Assembly: GCA_007922225.1 (NCBI GenBank)
Contig: ML679966.1
Location: forward strand, 37,576,793-37,640,792
DNA length: 64,000 bases
Origin: Emydura subglobosa
Taxonomy: Eukaryota; Chordata; Testudines; Chelidae
Reading direction: 5' to 3'
Made by a program: the position numbers and the translations under genes. The notes beneath the pieces were generated by a model that was not told the origin of the DNA, did not search any database, and saw nothing but the letters and a program-made list of their open reading frames with translations. Position 1 is the stretch's first letter; every line of letters starts with the position of its first letter. Below are positions 1 to 11,879 of this stretch, one piece after another.

Positions 1-1180
1 AGCTCTAAAATTCTGGTATTAGGACTTAAAATTGGTCTAGGAAGCTTACATATGCAGGAATGGAGGCCGGGTTGAGGCCACTTCTAAAGTATGTTGCTTC
101 CGATCAATGGATATTCTGCATGTGAATCAAGGGCAATGTACAACCTTAAGTGGAATAACTAATCAGCCTTCTCAGGTACTCAAAGATAGAGGTCTTAGAA
201 GCATATACAATAAAATAGTAGTAATACACAGATGTGTAAACAACAGGGAATGATCCTGTGACATGTAGCTTTAGCTACCTTAATCAAACTGGTGATCTAA
301 ATGCAAACTTGTAGCTCTAAATCACAGTGTATTGTGATGATTCACAACAGTTTTTGAAGGATTTTTCAGTCTATAATTCAAACAATGGCTCACAATGAGA
401 CAAATAGAACTGTGCAGAGACTGGAATTTTTGTGTTAAATTCCATGATTTCAAGACTGTTTTCATCATGAATCTAAAGGAAGACAAAGAATTTAGAAATT
501 TCTCTTGAAATGAAATTTCTGGGGAAAAAAAAAAAAGTCATTTCGGGCCAATCAAAGTGTTTTGTTTCTATTTTGATTTTTTCTTATAATTGTGATAGAT
601 TATACTTCTCTGATGCCCCCTTGGAGTGAGAAGCAGCACCTCATTTGATCCAGACATCATTCTCTGGATGATGAGGCTACTTTAGATTTGGTTAAGTTTG
701 GGTTGTACCGCTTATGGAGTCTGCTCCATTTTGGGTCTGAAAAATAGTCCAGAATGAAGAAGAGGCAAAATTGTTCCACAGCCCACAAAAAACAACTAGG
801 TCTCTGTGGCCTCATACAAGATAAAAGTCAATAGTTCCTGGAAACAGATCTAGGCTCCTTGTCTCTGTTTCCTTGTCCCAATACTGAGACCCTGGGCTCT
901 GAAATGAAAAGTAAAGAAAAGTCCTCTACTTCCTCAGGTGGCCTGGCTGGCTGGTGCTCTCCGGCAGTTTTCCCAGGAAACATTCCCTGTTCTCTGGGGC
1001 TGGGAGTTGTAGCTCTGTTTGCTCCAGAATGGGCTGGGTTTCTCTCTTTTAAGGACTCGCCCTTCTCCAGGCTGGACAAGGTCACTGGTGCAGCAGGTTG
1101 GGGCTGATTGTGTCGGGAGGAGCTCCTTAACCCCTATTTGATAGGTGTGGGGAGCCCCTCCCTCCAACAATATAATAAAC
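1..1180. other. Unassigned AT-rich DNA
   Basis: No exon, RNA gene or repeat family is recognised here. The block at 840-1160 is richer in GC than its surroundings and has short open frames on both strands, but none shows a known domain or a start context I would trust. A short poly-A run lies near 523-535. Confidence 0.5.
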
Positions 1181-1182
1181 TT

Positions 1183-1400
1183 GAAAATGAGTCATTTTGA
1201 AATGAAAAATCAAAATGTTTTGTTCAAAAAATAATTTGAAATCAGAACTTTCCAATCTTAACATTCTTCCTCTCCACTAGCCCATTTTTCCCCCAAACAA
1301 AATTTCATCCAAATCAACACATTCCTGAGGAAAATCCTGGTTTCAAAGAAACTGCATTTTCCAACAGATAAATGTTCCATCAGAATATTTTCAACCTACT
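1183..1400. repeat. A/T-rich low-identity interspersed repeat (AAAATTTTC type)
   Basis: The segment is built from degenerate words such as AAAATGTTTTG, TTTTTCCC and CATTTTCC. Similar wording recurs at 3430-3590, 7190-7570, 13260-13420, 13930-14060 and 20000-20300. Such segments are common interspersed sequences in turtle genomes as far as I recall, but I cannot name a family. Low-complexity composition alone could explain part of the resemblance. Confidence 0.3.
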
Positions 1401-2357
1401 CTAGAGACAAACTCACTGCAGAATTTTGTTTCTCACTCTTTTTTTTCTGCACTGGTTGGTACCGGTTTGTATCTTCACATTTCAAGCTTAAGCTTATGGA
1501 CAAGGACTTTGTTGCATGTTTACTTATTGTTCAGTGCTGTATACCTGCATATATACACACTATACAATAACAAGAAAGGAGAAGACATGATAATTTTCAC
1601 ACTAAAAACACTCTGAGGCAAAAGCAAATGTGTAGAAATATAGTTGAATGACAACATGTATTGGTTCCACAGCACCTTGACAAAATACCAAAAAATCAAG
1701 TGAAAAATTGGTAACACTCATAACATTGCAAATGTAAAATGTTCTGGCTGAACATTGGTATACCATTTTAAACTATGATAGATTTTATCCTGTTCCAATA
1801 TCTTGCAGAATTCTGCCCTACTGCTAAGCTGAGAAGTCAAACTCAAAAGTTAAGAAGCACTCCTGAGCCATAATATAATATAACATGTATCTACAAAATA
1901 ATTGGCAAAAGGGACTACCCCCCCCATAAAAGGAGAAAAATCTGGCTCTTAGACTCAAGGTTCAGTTTTTCCAGGTTTTAGTGAGGTAAGCTCCCTCACT
2001 AATGATAAGCACATGGAAGAATCCTCATATATACAACTTACAATTATAGATACATGGTTTCATATGATATATCTTGCACTGTATTAAATATTTTGGTAAT
2101 TAGAGCCCAACCTTGCTATTGATCTGTATATGCGCTAAATGTACAGAACAGGGAATTTATACTTTTTGAACCATGGTATTATTTAAGAAGTCTAGGACAA
2201 CAGCCTATTGGAAAGAGAAGAAATGGGCTGCAAAAATTTAATAGACAATTTTTTAAAATCTTCTACACTGTGAAATATGCCTGGAACACCAACTCAAACA
2301 AACATGGTGTACAAATAACTAAAGCTTTTTCAAATGTTCTAGCTGTTTTTAAAATAA
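1400..2357. other. Unassigned AT-rich DNA
   Basis: No coding or repeat signature is recognised. There is a C-run near 1918-1926. Confidence 0.4.
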
Positions 2358-2365
2358 TTTTAGAT

Positions 2366-2620
2366 CAGAGATTTCAGAACTCTGACCCATGAAAATCCAG
2401 CAGATCACATGGTACTGGCCTTCCTGCTATATTCAGATGCTGCACTGCAGTGAAGACAGTTGAACATACACTAAATATTTTCCTAATATTACTTTTGCAT
2501 GTAAGCAATTGCAGAAGTTGTCATAGCGATGGCACATGATCAAAAATGGATAAGAAATGGTGCACAAGAATCATGCTGTAAAGATGTGGTCTGCTTTGTG
2601 AAATAGTTTGACAACTCCTG
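2366..2620. mobile_element. Short non-autonomous hAT-like DNA transposon with target duplication
   Basis: A 255-bp element begins CAGAGATTTCAGAACTCTG and ends TAGTTTGACAACTCCTG. Read on opposite strands these ends are imperfect terminal inverted repeats of the CAGnGnTTnTCAAACT type seen in vertebrate hAT/Charlie-like elements. The flanks are TTTTAGAT at 2358-2365 and TTTTAGAC at 2621-2628, a 7-of-8 match and the 8-bp duplication expected of hAT insertions. There is no transposase frame inside. The single mismatch and degraded ends suggest an old insertion. The hAT assignment rests on the ends and duplication length, not on a database match. Confidence 0.75.
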
Positions 2621-2628
2621 TTTTAGAC

Positions 2629-3602
2629 TGTTAAAATTATTAGTCATATTCTAAAAGAACTTGCTGCATGTAGACACTTGCAAAAAGCCCCAAACCCAAG
2701 AAGGACAGAGACAGAAGGATGTCTGCCCAGTTCCTGGCTACCTGAGAAACTCAGAGAAAGACTGCCCTTCCGGAATTCTATGATAATAGTCAAGAGTATT
2801 CTAGGGGTGTGTGAGCTGTGTTCTTGCAGTTTTGTCCCCATATCTATTAGTAATCCCTACATACACCTTCTCACACAGTTTTTGGGGGGGAGGGGAGGGC
2901 TGTCGCTGGCCATAATATGGGACTATATAAAAGTGCTTTTGCATTTTATGTACCCACCCATTATAGGGGACTTTTCTAGCTTGAGCCAAGATTTAGCTGC
3001 ATTTTTACTAAAATACAACAACATTTTCTAACAAAAGAAGACTATTATATGCGTTTCCAATAAAATGAAAAAGGCTGTGTTCTAAACAGAGCACCTAAGT
3101 TTGAGTATCTTGACAATTCTCTTTGGCCCAGGCCCATCAGCTGAACAGTTTTTTTCTCAACAGACATCATATTATGTTCCATATTCCATGCTGGTTTTTA
3201 CTTTAGACTGTTCTCTTTCTATTCAAGCTTCTCTCAATATTTTGTGGCCTCAACACCAATAGGTGCTACTTCTTGATCAGGACAGCTCTCACTGCTAAAA
3301 TGTGCTACTTTGGACTCAAAAAGTGCATTCAGTACTTTCTTCCCCAATTGTTACCATTATGAATGGCCAAAATTTTTCTACCAAAGCAACTCTTCAGACA
3401 GAAAATTGGGTTTTTGACTAAATGAAAAACTTCATGGACAGTGTCTTCTTTCCTCAAAATATTTAGATTTTTCAATGGGAAACTGAGCAACTTTAGCTGA
3501 AATTAATAATAATTAAAAAAAGGTTTGAAGTTTGTGACAAAATGCTCAAATTGTTTTAATTTTCAACAGAAAAAAATGACTGTTTTCTAATCAACACTAA
3601 TC
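2629..3602. other. Unassigned DNA
   Basis: The frame at 2678-3031 (117 codons, plus) has no recognisable domain and a composition typical of random AT-rich sequence. A G-run occurs near 2884-2899. No gene is supported. Confidence 0.4.
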
Positions 3603-3905
3603 ATAAGAATGGCCATACTGGGTCAGACCAGTGGTCCATCTAGCCCAGTATCTTATTTTCTGACTGTGGCCAGTGCCAGATGCTTCAAAGGGAATGAACA
3701 GAACAGGGCAATTTTGAATAATGCACACCTCATAGTCCAATCCCAGCTTCTGGCTTTTGTAGGCGTTGGGACACCTGGAACATGGGATTGTGTCTCCGAC
3801 TATCTTGGCTAATAGCTATTGATGAACCTATCCTCCATAAATTTATCTAATTATTTTTTGATCCCAGTCCGACTTTTGGCCTTCACAACATGCTATGGCA
3901 ATCAC
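3603..3905 (-). mobile_element. CR1-clade LINE, 3' end fragment
   Basis: The plus strand opens with ATAAGAATGGCCATACTGGG, the reverse complement of the 3' terminus and short tail shared by the copies at 36722, 44471 and 51248 in this window. The homology runs inward for about 300 bp, through the characteristic block about CCAGTGCCAGATGCTTC, and then fades. Only the 3' untranslated tail and a little of the C-terminal coding end remain. That is the usual 5' truncation produced by target-primed reverse transcription. It is non-coding now. Confidence 0.88.
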
Positions 3906-4441
3906 CTCATTGCCTCACTGTAATTGGTTGTTTGGGGTAAGAGAACTATCAATCTAATAACAGTATAGAAATAGTAGCTTTTCATATTTTATGAAAATAC
4001 ATCAGTGTTCCTAGTCTTGTAGGTATTGGAGTAAAGTGTCCACCTCATGACTACCACCATAGCCGGCGTACTTTTTAGTAGTCTTAGCTGAAAAAGACCA
4101 AGGACGAATAGTTTTGAAGAATGCATTTTTCTGTCTCCCCTAGAAGCTGTTTCTCCAGGTCACAGTTGAGGCACATTGGCAAGGCATTGTGGGAAAGCTT
4201 GTACTGCTGCTTCCTCATCCTACATATTCTGGGAATGACTGGAGCTCAGTCACAGCTGGAACATGGGTGGTCATGCCTACTGGGTGGAGCTTGGAGTCGG
4301 GTCTAGTGGGCAGGGCCAGAGGCAAGGGTCAGAGCTGGAATCAGAAGTCAGGAACTAAAGCCAAAGGTCAGGGGTCAACAGCAAAAGCAAAAGCAAGGTG
4401 AAGGATCAGCATCTGTTCTAGCAGGGGAGCCATTTAGTTGC
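3906..4441. other. Unassigned DNA with degenerate GGTCAG/AAGCAAAAG words
   Basis: The stretch 4290-4400 repeats degenerate words such as GGTCAGAGC, GGTCAGGGGTCA and AGCAAAAGCAAAAGCAAGG. This could be a decayed tandem or part of an unrecognised interspersed repeat. Open frames here have no known domain. Confidence 0.35.
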
Positions 4442-5150
4442 AGACTGTTGGCCAAAATCTTGTTTTTGAAATATATGTAAGACCAGAGCCACAAACACCC
4501 CCCCCCCCTTCCTACCAAAAGGCACATCAGTCTGAATCAAAAGCTAAAACCTCAAACTGACTCTTACTGTTCTACCCTTTTAAATGTTAATTCAAGTCTG
4601 TCTGCACTTTGTATAATTTTAAGATTGTTTGTAAATGTCTGTACTATGTCCACTGGCCAGTTTATCTGTTAATTTTACCTGCTTCCAATATATTTGTAAA
4701 AATCCTATTCTAAGTACAAAAGCCACACTGTGCAATGTAATGTATCTATCTAATTGTGAAAGACACTATCAAAAATGAAATAAGGTTTGCTCTAAAAATA
4801 ATATGCAAGTTCTTCAGCTAGGAGTTGGCCCTGAGTGATTGAAGTGTGAATGGCTGAGCAATTGAGTTGGGTGTAGACAAAAAGAGTGATTGAACAATTG
4901 GTCTGAGTAAGGGAGATCGAAACAGACATGAAGAAAACACCAGCCTCACCTAAAATGCTTGAGGGAAGAAGAAAGAAGCAAAGATGATCAAATGGCTGAA
5001 GAGGAGCCCACCCTGATAATTTTGGAGCCAGCACATTTCAAAGGACAAAATCTGATCAGGCTTGCAACAATGTGGGTAATTGAGGATCACACCAAGAATG
5101 CAGTTGCAGCAAGACAATGCAAAACCCATAGACTTACATGGGGTCCTTTC

Positions 5151-5160
5151 CCTATAAAAT
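5151..5160 (+). promoter_or_regulatory. LTR core promoter (TATA box)
   Basis: CCTATAAAAT sits about 700 bp into the LTR and 408 bp before its AATAAA. By LTR convention transcription would start about 25-30 bp downstream, near 5180-5188. Whether it is active cannot be told from sequence. Confidence 0.6.
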
Positions 5161-5565
5161 GGGACAAGAAGATGAAGACTGGAGGTTCGGGTCTACAACA
5201 TCACATCAGCCAGGCATACCGATGCGCATCGGCAGAACCTTGCTCCTCATCCTCATGCTCTAGTCACCTGGCCAGTGACTATCATGAGCACGAAGAAGCT
5301 GGTAACTATGACATCTGGAAGATCCCTATGTATGTTTGTCTGTCTCTATCTGTGTGTGCCTGTCAGTGTGTGTGAATGTGAATGAAAGCATCAATTGAAA
5401 CATGTGTCTCTGTAATTTGTAGTATTGATATAATGTTAATACTGTTTTCCTAGTGTTTACATTATTATTAATGCTATTTCACTAAGTAGAGCACAATATT
5501 AATGTTATTACAGTGTTGATACTTTTCTTTTCTTTGATACTATCTACAGAAGTTTCTGTGTTCAC

Positions 5566-5571
5566 AATAAA
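5566..5571 (+). terminator. LTR polyadenylation signal AATAAA
   Basis: A canonical AATAAA followed by GT-rich sequence (GCGTCTTGTTG) lies 58 bp before the 3' end of the LTR, the expected R/U5 position. Confidence 0.55.
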
Positions 5572-5639
5572 TGCGTCTTGTTGCCTTATCCCCTAATAAG
5601 ATCCTGTAATATTTGTTATTTGGGTAACAAGACAATTTC

Positions 5640-5775
5640 CTGATGTTCCCTCCAAGATTAAGTATTGCACCTGGACCAATCAGGGAGCCTGGGGGTACTG
5701 CCAATCAAGCCCTTTGTAGGTGGCACATCCTGTAGTATGTGGCCCACAAGACTCACAACCTGTTGATCACTACTC
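5640..5775. repeat. Possible hAT-like fragment
   Basis: The words GTGGCCCACAAG and GTTGATCACTACTC resemble interiors and ends of vertebrate hAT-type short elements in reverse orientation. No paired ends or target duplication are seen. This is a weak call made on wording alone. Confidence 0.25.
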
Positions 5776-6347
5776 TGCCAGAGCTGTTGGGTGGTGACAT
5801 GGATGTGGCAGTTGCTCAGGGACCAGAAGATTCAGGCTTTAGCCTATGGATCCTGAGACATATTCAGAACTTCCAGTCCAGTTTTTTCCCCACAAGCATT
5901 AGACTTTCATGATTTATTTTGAGACTTAAAAAAAACCAACAGCTTGCATCTTATGTGAGACAAGGTCCAAAGTATACCATATGCAAACAAAAAAGTTACA
6001 ACAGGAAAGAACACAAAGGAAGTTGAAATGTAGGAAGGATATATTATATAAAGGGGATCATACTGGATGATGTAAAACTATGTACAAGAAAATATCCATG
6101 TTTAATCTTCAATGTTCTTACAATATGCTGCTATTTCACAAGATAATGACTCATGGAGAGATGGTCAGAAAAAGACTTCAGGTGGGGAAAGCTAGCAATT
6201 TCTAACAACCAAGACACACAATAAATGGAATTCTGTTGCTGGATTTAGTAAAACTCGTTCCATTCTGAACTACGTTGAGGGGTATATATTGAAAAATACT
6301 GTCTCCTTGTTGAATGCTAAAAAGCTGGGATTTAGATGCCCAATTCT

Positions 6348-6376
6348 ATTTGCATAAACTCAAAGTTTATGCAAAT
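6348..6376. repeat. Perfect 13-bp palindrome carrying two octamer motifs
   Basis: The arms ATTTGCATAAACT and AGTTTATGCAAAT are exact reverse complements separated by CAA. Each arm contains the 8-bp octamer (ATTTGCAT or ATGCAAAT), the established binding site of POU-domain factors. The direct word AATTCTAT also occurs on both sides. It could be a regulatory site, a small hairpin former, or chance in AT-rich DNA. Confidence 0.7.
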
Positions 6377-8862
6377 TCTATATGCTGTTTTGCACAACTA
6401 GCTCTATCCTATGTAAATGAAGTGAGGCCATGTAAATTAAGCTTTCAAACATTTATGCAAGGAAGCTCAGTTCTGGTCAGGTAACTTTCAATACAAAATT
6501 TCAGTACTAATGTTAAATTTGCTATTATTGTTTGTTCATGACTAACCAACCATCCTTTATATGCATAATGTTAATCTTACACACCATTTTAGAAGAGAAT
6601 AAAATGTGGCTGGAATGCCACAACATCACTCATGTTAGTTGTTACGTTTATTCACGGGGTGTTGAAATAGAAGAAGAAAGACTGCCTTCTGAGCTTTGTG
6701 TAATGTGCTTACTGATAAGAATACCATAGCTACTCCACGTTGGACCCTTCTGAGAAGAAGGAAGTTTTATAGGAACATGCCACAGAAATAATATTTTGGC
6801 TCATTGTTAGAAGGTATAATGTGTCAAAACAAGGGTAACAGATATTTAGCACAAAAATAACATCATGTATAACCTCCTAAACAATAGACTTACTGAATTC
6901 AGAGATAATATTTCAATAGAAACAGTAACTCTATGAGTTGTCCTTTTGATGTCCAGCAGCAACAGCAAAAACCACATGATATCCGTAACACATTATTATA
7001 CCCGTCCAGGGGCTAGGAGAACGAGCCCACCGAAAGCAGACAATTGGCTCAGCCTCTGAATTATAAACATGCCAATACAGAAATATTATTTCCCCTTTTA
7101 CAAATGAAATAGAGATATTATAATTGCCACAATTTAGGTATTTTAGCTATTTTTCTGCAATAAAGTTGTGTTATTGTTTTTTAATTTATGGCTAATTAAT
7201 TTTCAAAATATGCATTACAGCTGGTTGGGAAATTTTTTTTATAAAATGCTTATTTTTTTGGTCAGAAAATGCAAAACTCTGAGGAAATGTATCAGTTTTG
7301 ATGAAACTTTCAATGGAGAGGTTTCTGAGGTCCAGAATGGAATTTCAGGTCAAAATGAGAGAGAGAGACCGCAACTCAGAATAGACAATAGCCTAGCGAT
7401 CGAGATATAAAGCCATGTATTGCTTGCTGTGCCTCCCACAACCCAGGTAAATGCCCTAACTAGGGCTCACCAGAAAATTAGAATTTTGTTTTGAGAAAAA
7501 TTTCAAGGATTTCAGCATTTGGCTCCACTTTGATGTGGAGAGATACCAAAATCTTTCAAAATTTTCATAAAAAGTTGAGTGGGTGTGCGCCAGAATAGCC
7601 AATAACCCGATGATTGCAAAGTAACATGGAATTTTGCCACAGTTTGTTGTAAGAGGAGGATGCATGGAAAGTATTTCCATATACCTTAGGAAGGGTTATT
7701 ATATTCTAGTCAAGACAGAAGTGTTGCCTAGGATGCTAATTTAATACACAAATATCAGTTTGTAACATGCAGCTCCAGACTATAGGAGACATACATCACT
7801 TACACAAACTCATCAGCACAATCCAGCTGCTTTGTCAATGCAATAAAACACAGTACCTGTGATTGCTGTATCTACAGAAATTTGGATGTATTATGTTTCA
7901 CTGCATTGTTATGAATATTCAGTTTGAATATATTTCTGACAAGTGTTGTATTTGATCTGATTTTTAAAGAGCAATTTGATATATTGGAAACTACTGGTGT
8001 CTTATCTACACTGTAAACTCACAAAGTCACCTTTCACTATTAAACATTGAAATTAATTCCATTGTCCATACTTCGTTTTCACTTAATCCTTACTCAGGCA
8101 CATTCCCAATGGAAATATGTTGAGTAATATAATTATTTTATTGAAAATGGCTGATTAACACATTAGATTTCTGTTGGACTATAAACTCTGTTAGCTAATT
8201 TTAGTGAAAAAATAGCCAGATTTGTGGCCTGAGTTTGAGCAATGAGCCAATCTTGTTCTCATCCTGGATTTATTATAGCATACCCCCCTGAGAAAAAAAA
8301 TATATATACGCGTGAAGAAGTGAATGAATTAAGTAAGAAGAGATCCTGAAATCTTTCCCTTCCTTTCTCATGATCAACAAAAGGATATAGCCATCTGCAT
8401 TTTATAGAATGTGTCAGAGGGTTCAGAAATATCTTTTTTGTTCCAACCCCAGCATATTGTTGGACTGCACACTAGTCACATACATAGTTAATGCAGAGTG
8501 AGTCACACAATGATTGCAGTTTACAGAATGTAAAATCCATTTATTTTGCTGCCTTTAAGTACATTCACACTGTTGCAAATAGAGCTATCCAGAGGACAAC
8601 AATTAAATTTCATGGCCACTTTCAAGGTTCCAAAATTTGTTTTCATTCTTCACTGGAATGAGAACATGTGTGTCTGTGTGATCTATAGGCTGAGTAACTT
8701 TACTTACAGAAATAGTCCCACTGAGGTCAATACTTAAATGCTTAAAGTTATGTATGTGCTTAAAAGCCTGCCTGAATTGGGACTTCGGTGATCTTTTGAT
8801 GATGATTTTCATTAAGCTATCAAACTGCAAGAAAGAAAGACAAGCTCCCTGTCCCCGCTCTT

Positions 8863-8904
8863 CCCCCCCCCCCCCCGGGGGGGGGTGGGGGGGTTTTTTT
8901 TTTT
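8863..8904. repeat. Homopolymer junction C14-G9-T-G7-T11
   Basis: A run of 14 C is directly followed by 9 G, one T, 7 G and 11 T. The C/G junction is self-complementary and could fold back, and the G tracts could form a quadruplex. Such tracts are also prone to assembly or sequencing error, so the exact lengths should not be trusted. Confidence 0.7.
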
Positions 8905-9640
8905 AAAGATAAACATTTTAGATAAACAGAAGATGAACTCTGAAATCCAAATCTTCTCTAAGAGGTGGGAGACAGGCCAAGCACAATACACCACAGATGG
9001 ATTAACATTCATTAGAAGAACGAAGTGACTTCCAAGCTACGTGGAAGAGAATACACATTGTATACAAAATTGGTGAATTATTAAAAAAATAATATTTGTA
9101 TTCATATCTGTTAAAGGGTCAAAACTCTGATCTGAGTGATCTGTAAAGGATTGTCTTTATGAAATGTACAATACCATGTATAGAATGAGTTTGTAAGTTT
9201 CTCTGACATTGTTAATTTGTTTTTAAAAACTCTCATTCATACCTTAATAGATCCGAAATACTAAAGGGACATGCTTATGCTGAATTTATGTGCAATTTAA
9301 TATTATAAAGAGTTCTAGTGATCTAGATAAACTAATTTTCTTTACTCATTTATAATGCAGGCTTCCTAGAAATTCCCTTCAAACAATTTTAATATTTGGA
9401 AGCATTTTTTTAAAGTCTAAAGGAGGATATATTAGATGAACTAGACTCAACATATATATATACACCCTTTAAAAAAAAAAGTTCTATTAGTTAATGAATA
9501 GCCCAAAGTTGTGCTATACTTACAATTAAACACTTTTAGAAAGGCTTTTTCAGATGTCTTTTAAGGAAGATGTCTGTTTCATCCTTGGATTTCTAAGGGG
9601 TAGATTTATTCACCTGCACTGAGCTCTGAAGCAAACTAGT

Positions 9641-9730
9641 GGCATGATCCTGTGCAATGCAAGTTACACCAATTCTCATTACTTTCTATGGGACCTGCGG
9701 CAATCTGCATCCCACATGATCAGGCCCTCC
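9641..9730. repeat. Short hairpin repeat, GATCCTG...CAGGCCC type
   Basis: The left end GGCATGATCCTGTGCAATG and the right end CACATGATCAGGCCC form imperfect inverted arms around a core with TTACACC and TCATTACTTTCTATGG. It belongs with the dispersed hairpin repeats listed elsewhere in the window. Confidence 0.4.
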
Positions 9731-11017
9731 TTAAGGAAATACCATGGTACTGAAGCTCTGTTGGGCATTAAAGATCCACTCAGTTGGTACTATTATATAA
9801 TAATGCAAACCAGAATTAAAGATAGACCATGTGTAAGTGAGAACTGACAGCAATAACTGGTTCCAATCTCATTGGAATATTGTATTCCAGTTTTTGACCC
9901 TGCTTCCATCTATTATTAATTCATCAATGTTCCTGTCATAACTTGGCAAGAAACTCAGAAATGTTGTATATCATTGAACTCTTACATTTCCTGTTGTAAA
10001 GAATTTACATCTCCCACACTAGGGATGTTTTTGGAGTTCTACATCAAGTCATCTGTGGATGGATACAGGCAAAATATTGGTTTTCTACAAAGAAAGACTG
10101 TGATTCAGCAAGGTACTTAGGTATGTGACAAACATTAAGCATATGAATAGTCCCCTTAAAGTTAGGCATGAGTGAGTAATTATTAATTTCTCCAACAAAT
10201 TTCACCTTTTTTATGCTCCCCAAGCAGATACCAGTTTCCACAAAGTTCAAATTCCCTTGTAGGAATGTTCAGGGAAAGAAATCAAAGTCAATGTATTTAA
10301 ACATTCAGGGAAGTTTTTGGCTATGACAAGAATGAAGTAGCTCTACTAAATTCAAAGGAGACACTTCATTTTACACCAGCTGATGATCTGGCCCATGGTT
10401 CCAAGGCATTGCAACAGAACATCTTGTACATAGATAGCATCCTACACTGGTTTCAGATCTATGGAATAAATCTACCTACTCTATATGTAATAGATAACAC
10501 TAAGTTGAAGGTTGCAACTTTGAGTGGCCTTATTTTTGTTATTTTAAGAAAGAGACCCAAAAAGAAATCTAACTTCTAACTTTAATGCCAACCTTTAAAC
10601 CTTGAAAGTCCATGGTTTTTTGTCTTTTGCCTCAGTATATTTTTCTTATTGCTAGTAGCTATCATCCCTGCAGAGTTCAAAATTCAGAATCTGTGTTCCA
10701 ACTAAAGAGAAACTCTACAAAAAGAAAAACTTATCACCACATATCAGTATGAAGTTCTGTCAGTGGAACCATTATTAGCAGTGAATATATATAAGTTCTC
10801 TGACATAGAAAAGGATTTATCAAGCTTAGAGAAAGAGGAAGATAATCTTTTATATTTGGGATATGAATACAAATCCAGCTCAGGCTGATAGTGACTAAAA
10901 GTTGTCACTATCTAATGGCTGTTTGGTGATATCAGGCCTGTTTCCAGCAGACAAGAGTTTACATCAAAAACTATCACCATTATTGACTAAAGAGAAACTA
11001 GGATTGAAGGGGCATGA
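9731..11017. other. Unassigned AT-rich DNA
   Basis: No gene is seen. A half copy of the hairpin repeat (TTTACACCAGCTGATGATCTGGCCC) spans about 10372-10396. No other feature is recognised. Confidence 0.4.
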
Positions 11018-11760
11018 ACACAGAACCTATACACAGATCCTCAATAGGTAGGGCCAAGAAACAAACTGCAAGGTTTTTTTAAAAAATGCTGTGGGGTTTT
11101 TTTTCCACACAAGTCCTTGAATTCTTTCACTGCCACTGCCTGTGCTGTACCTGTCTACAGCATTACCACCCCCACACCTCAAGAGGTGGAGAATTTGATG
11201 AGGTTTGGGGTGATTGAGACAGCCCCTGTAAAAAGGGGGAAGAGGACACCCACTGAGGGAGGCAAGGGTGGCTCTTCCCCCCACCAAGGTCCCTAATTCT
11301 CATTGGCCAGCTGGGAGAGAAAGGGAGCTGATTGGTCCCCCACACTCTTCTTTTATTATTTAAACCCTAGCCTAGGCCACGTGGAGCCTCTTTTTGCTCC
11401 ATTTTAGCAGCAGCAGGGTTTAAGTTTTTGTTTGTTCCCAGAGATTCTTTTCAGATTTCTGGATCCAGGATGCCAGAACAAAAAGGATTTGAGGTGGTTT
11501 CCGCACCCAGGAGAAGCAGTACCTGGAGAATAGGTAGGGGCTCTCTGACCCCCTGCCCTGCCCATGTGTGGGAGGTGCATCCCAGTTGAGAGGAAAAACT
11601 CTGTACTGGGGTGGGGAGGGCAGGGAACTGCTAGGATCAGCTAGAGTGCTCACGAGCAAAGGGGGCTGCTGCAGGAATATCTGTCTCCCTGGGTCCCAAT
11701 GCCAGGACAAAAAAGCTTCAGTGTTGACAGTCAGCATTTGGCAGCATCACTCCTTTGATT
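11018..11760. other. GC-richer block with promoter-like sequence, possibly LTR-derived
   Basis: Unlike its AT-rich surroundings this block has CATTGGCC near 11301 and GATTGGTC near 11329 (CCAAT-box cores on the opposite strand). A TTTAAA TATA-like element follows near 11358, then CACGTG near 11379 and an AGCAGCAG run near 11407. That spacing suits a pol II promoter or an LTR U3/R. I could not find TG/CA ends or a duplication, and frames on either strand (up to 105 codons) show no known domain. Nearby first exons were not recognised. Confidence 0.3.
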
Positions 11761-11879
11761 AATTAATGTTTGTACAATGCCCAAAAGACTGCTACATGCA
11801 TTAGAGAACTAATAAAAAAGACATGGCTGCTGCCATGAAGAACCTGGAAAGTAAGGACTATTCCCGAAAACGCCTGTGG

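Larger units (their letters stand above)
4446..5629 (+). mobile_element. Solo LTR of an endogenous retrovirus-like element
   Basis: The 1184-bp unit starts TGTTGGCC and ends GGGTAACA, giving TGTT/AACA inverted ends. It is flanked on both sides by the same four bases, AGAC (4442-4445 and 5630-5633), a retroviral-type target duplication. Inside, a strong TATA box lies at 5153-5158 and an AATAAA signal at 5566-5571. These define a long U3, an R region of about 380-400 bp and a short U5 of roughly 40 bp. No gag, pol or env sequence adjoins either end, so this is a solo LTR left by LTR-LTR recombination. The open frame at 4959-5375 straddles U3 and R and has no known domain; I treat it as chance. 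The family is not determined. Confidence 0.8.
5776..9640. other. Unassigned AT-rich DNA
   Basis: Nothing coding is supported over about 3.9 kb. Notable points are listed separately: the octamer palindrome at 6348-6376 and the homopolymer junction at 8863-8904. Segments near 7190-7360 and 7470-7570 have the A/T-rich AAAATTTT wording described for 1183-1400. The longest frames (up to 80 codons) have no domain. Confidence 0.4.

Noticed and set aside
4959..5375. 138-codon frame
   Set aside because: It lies across the U3/R region of the solo LTR and includes the TATA box, so it is not a protein gene.
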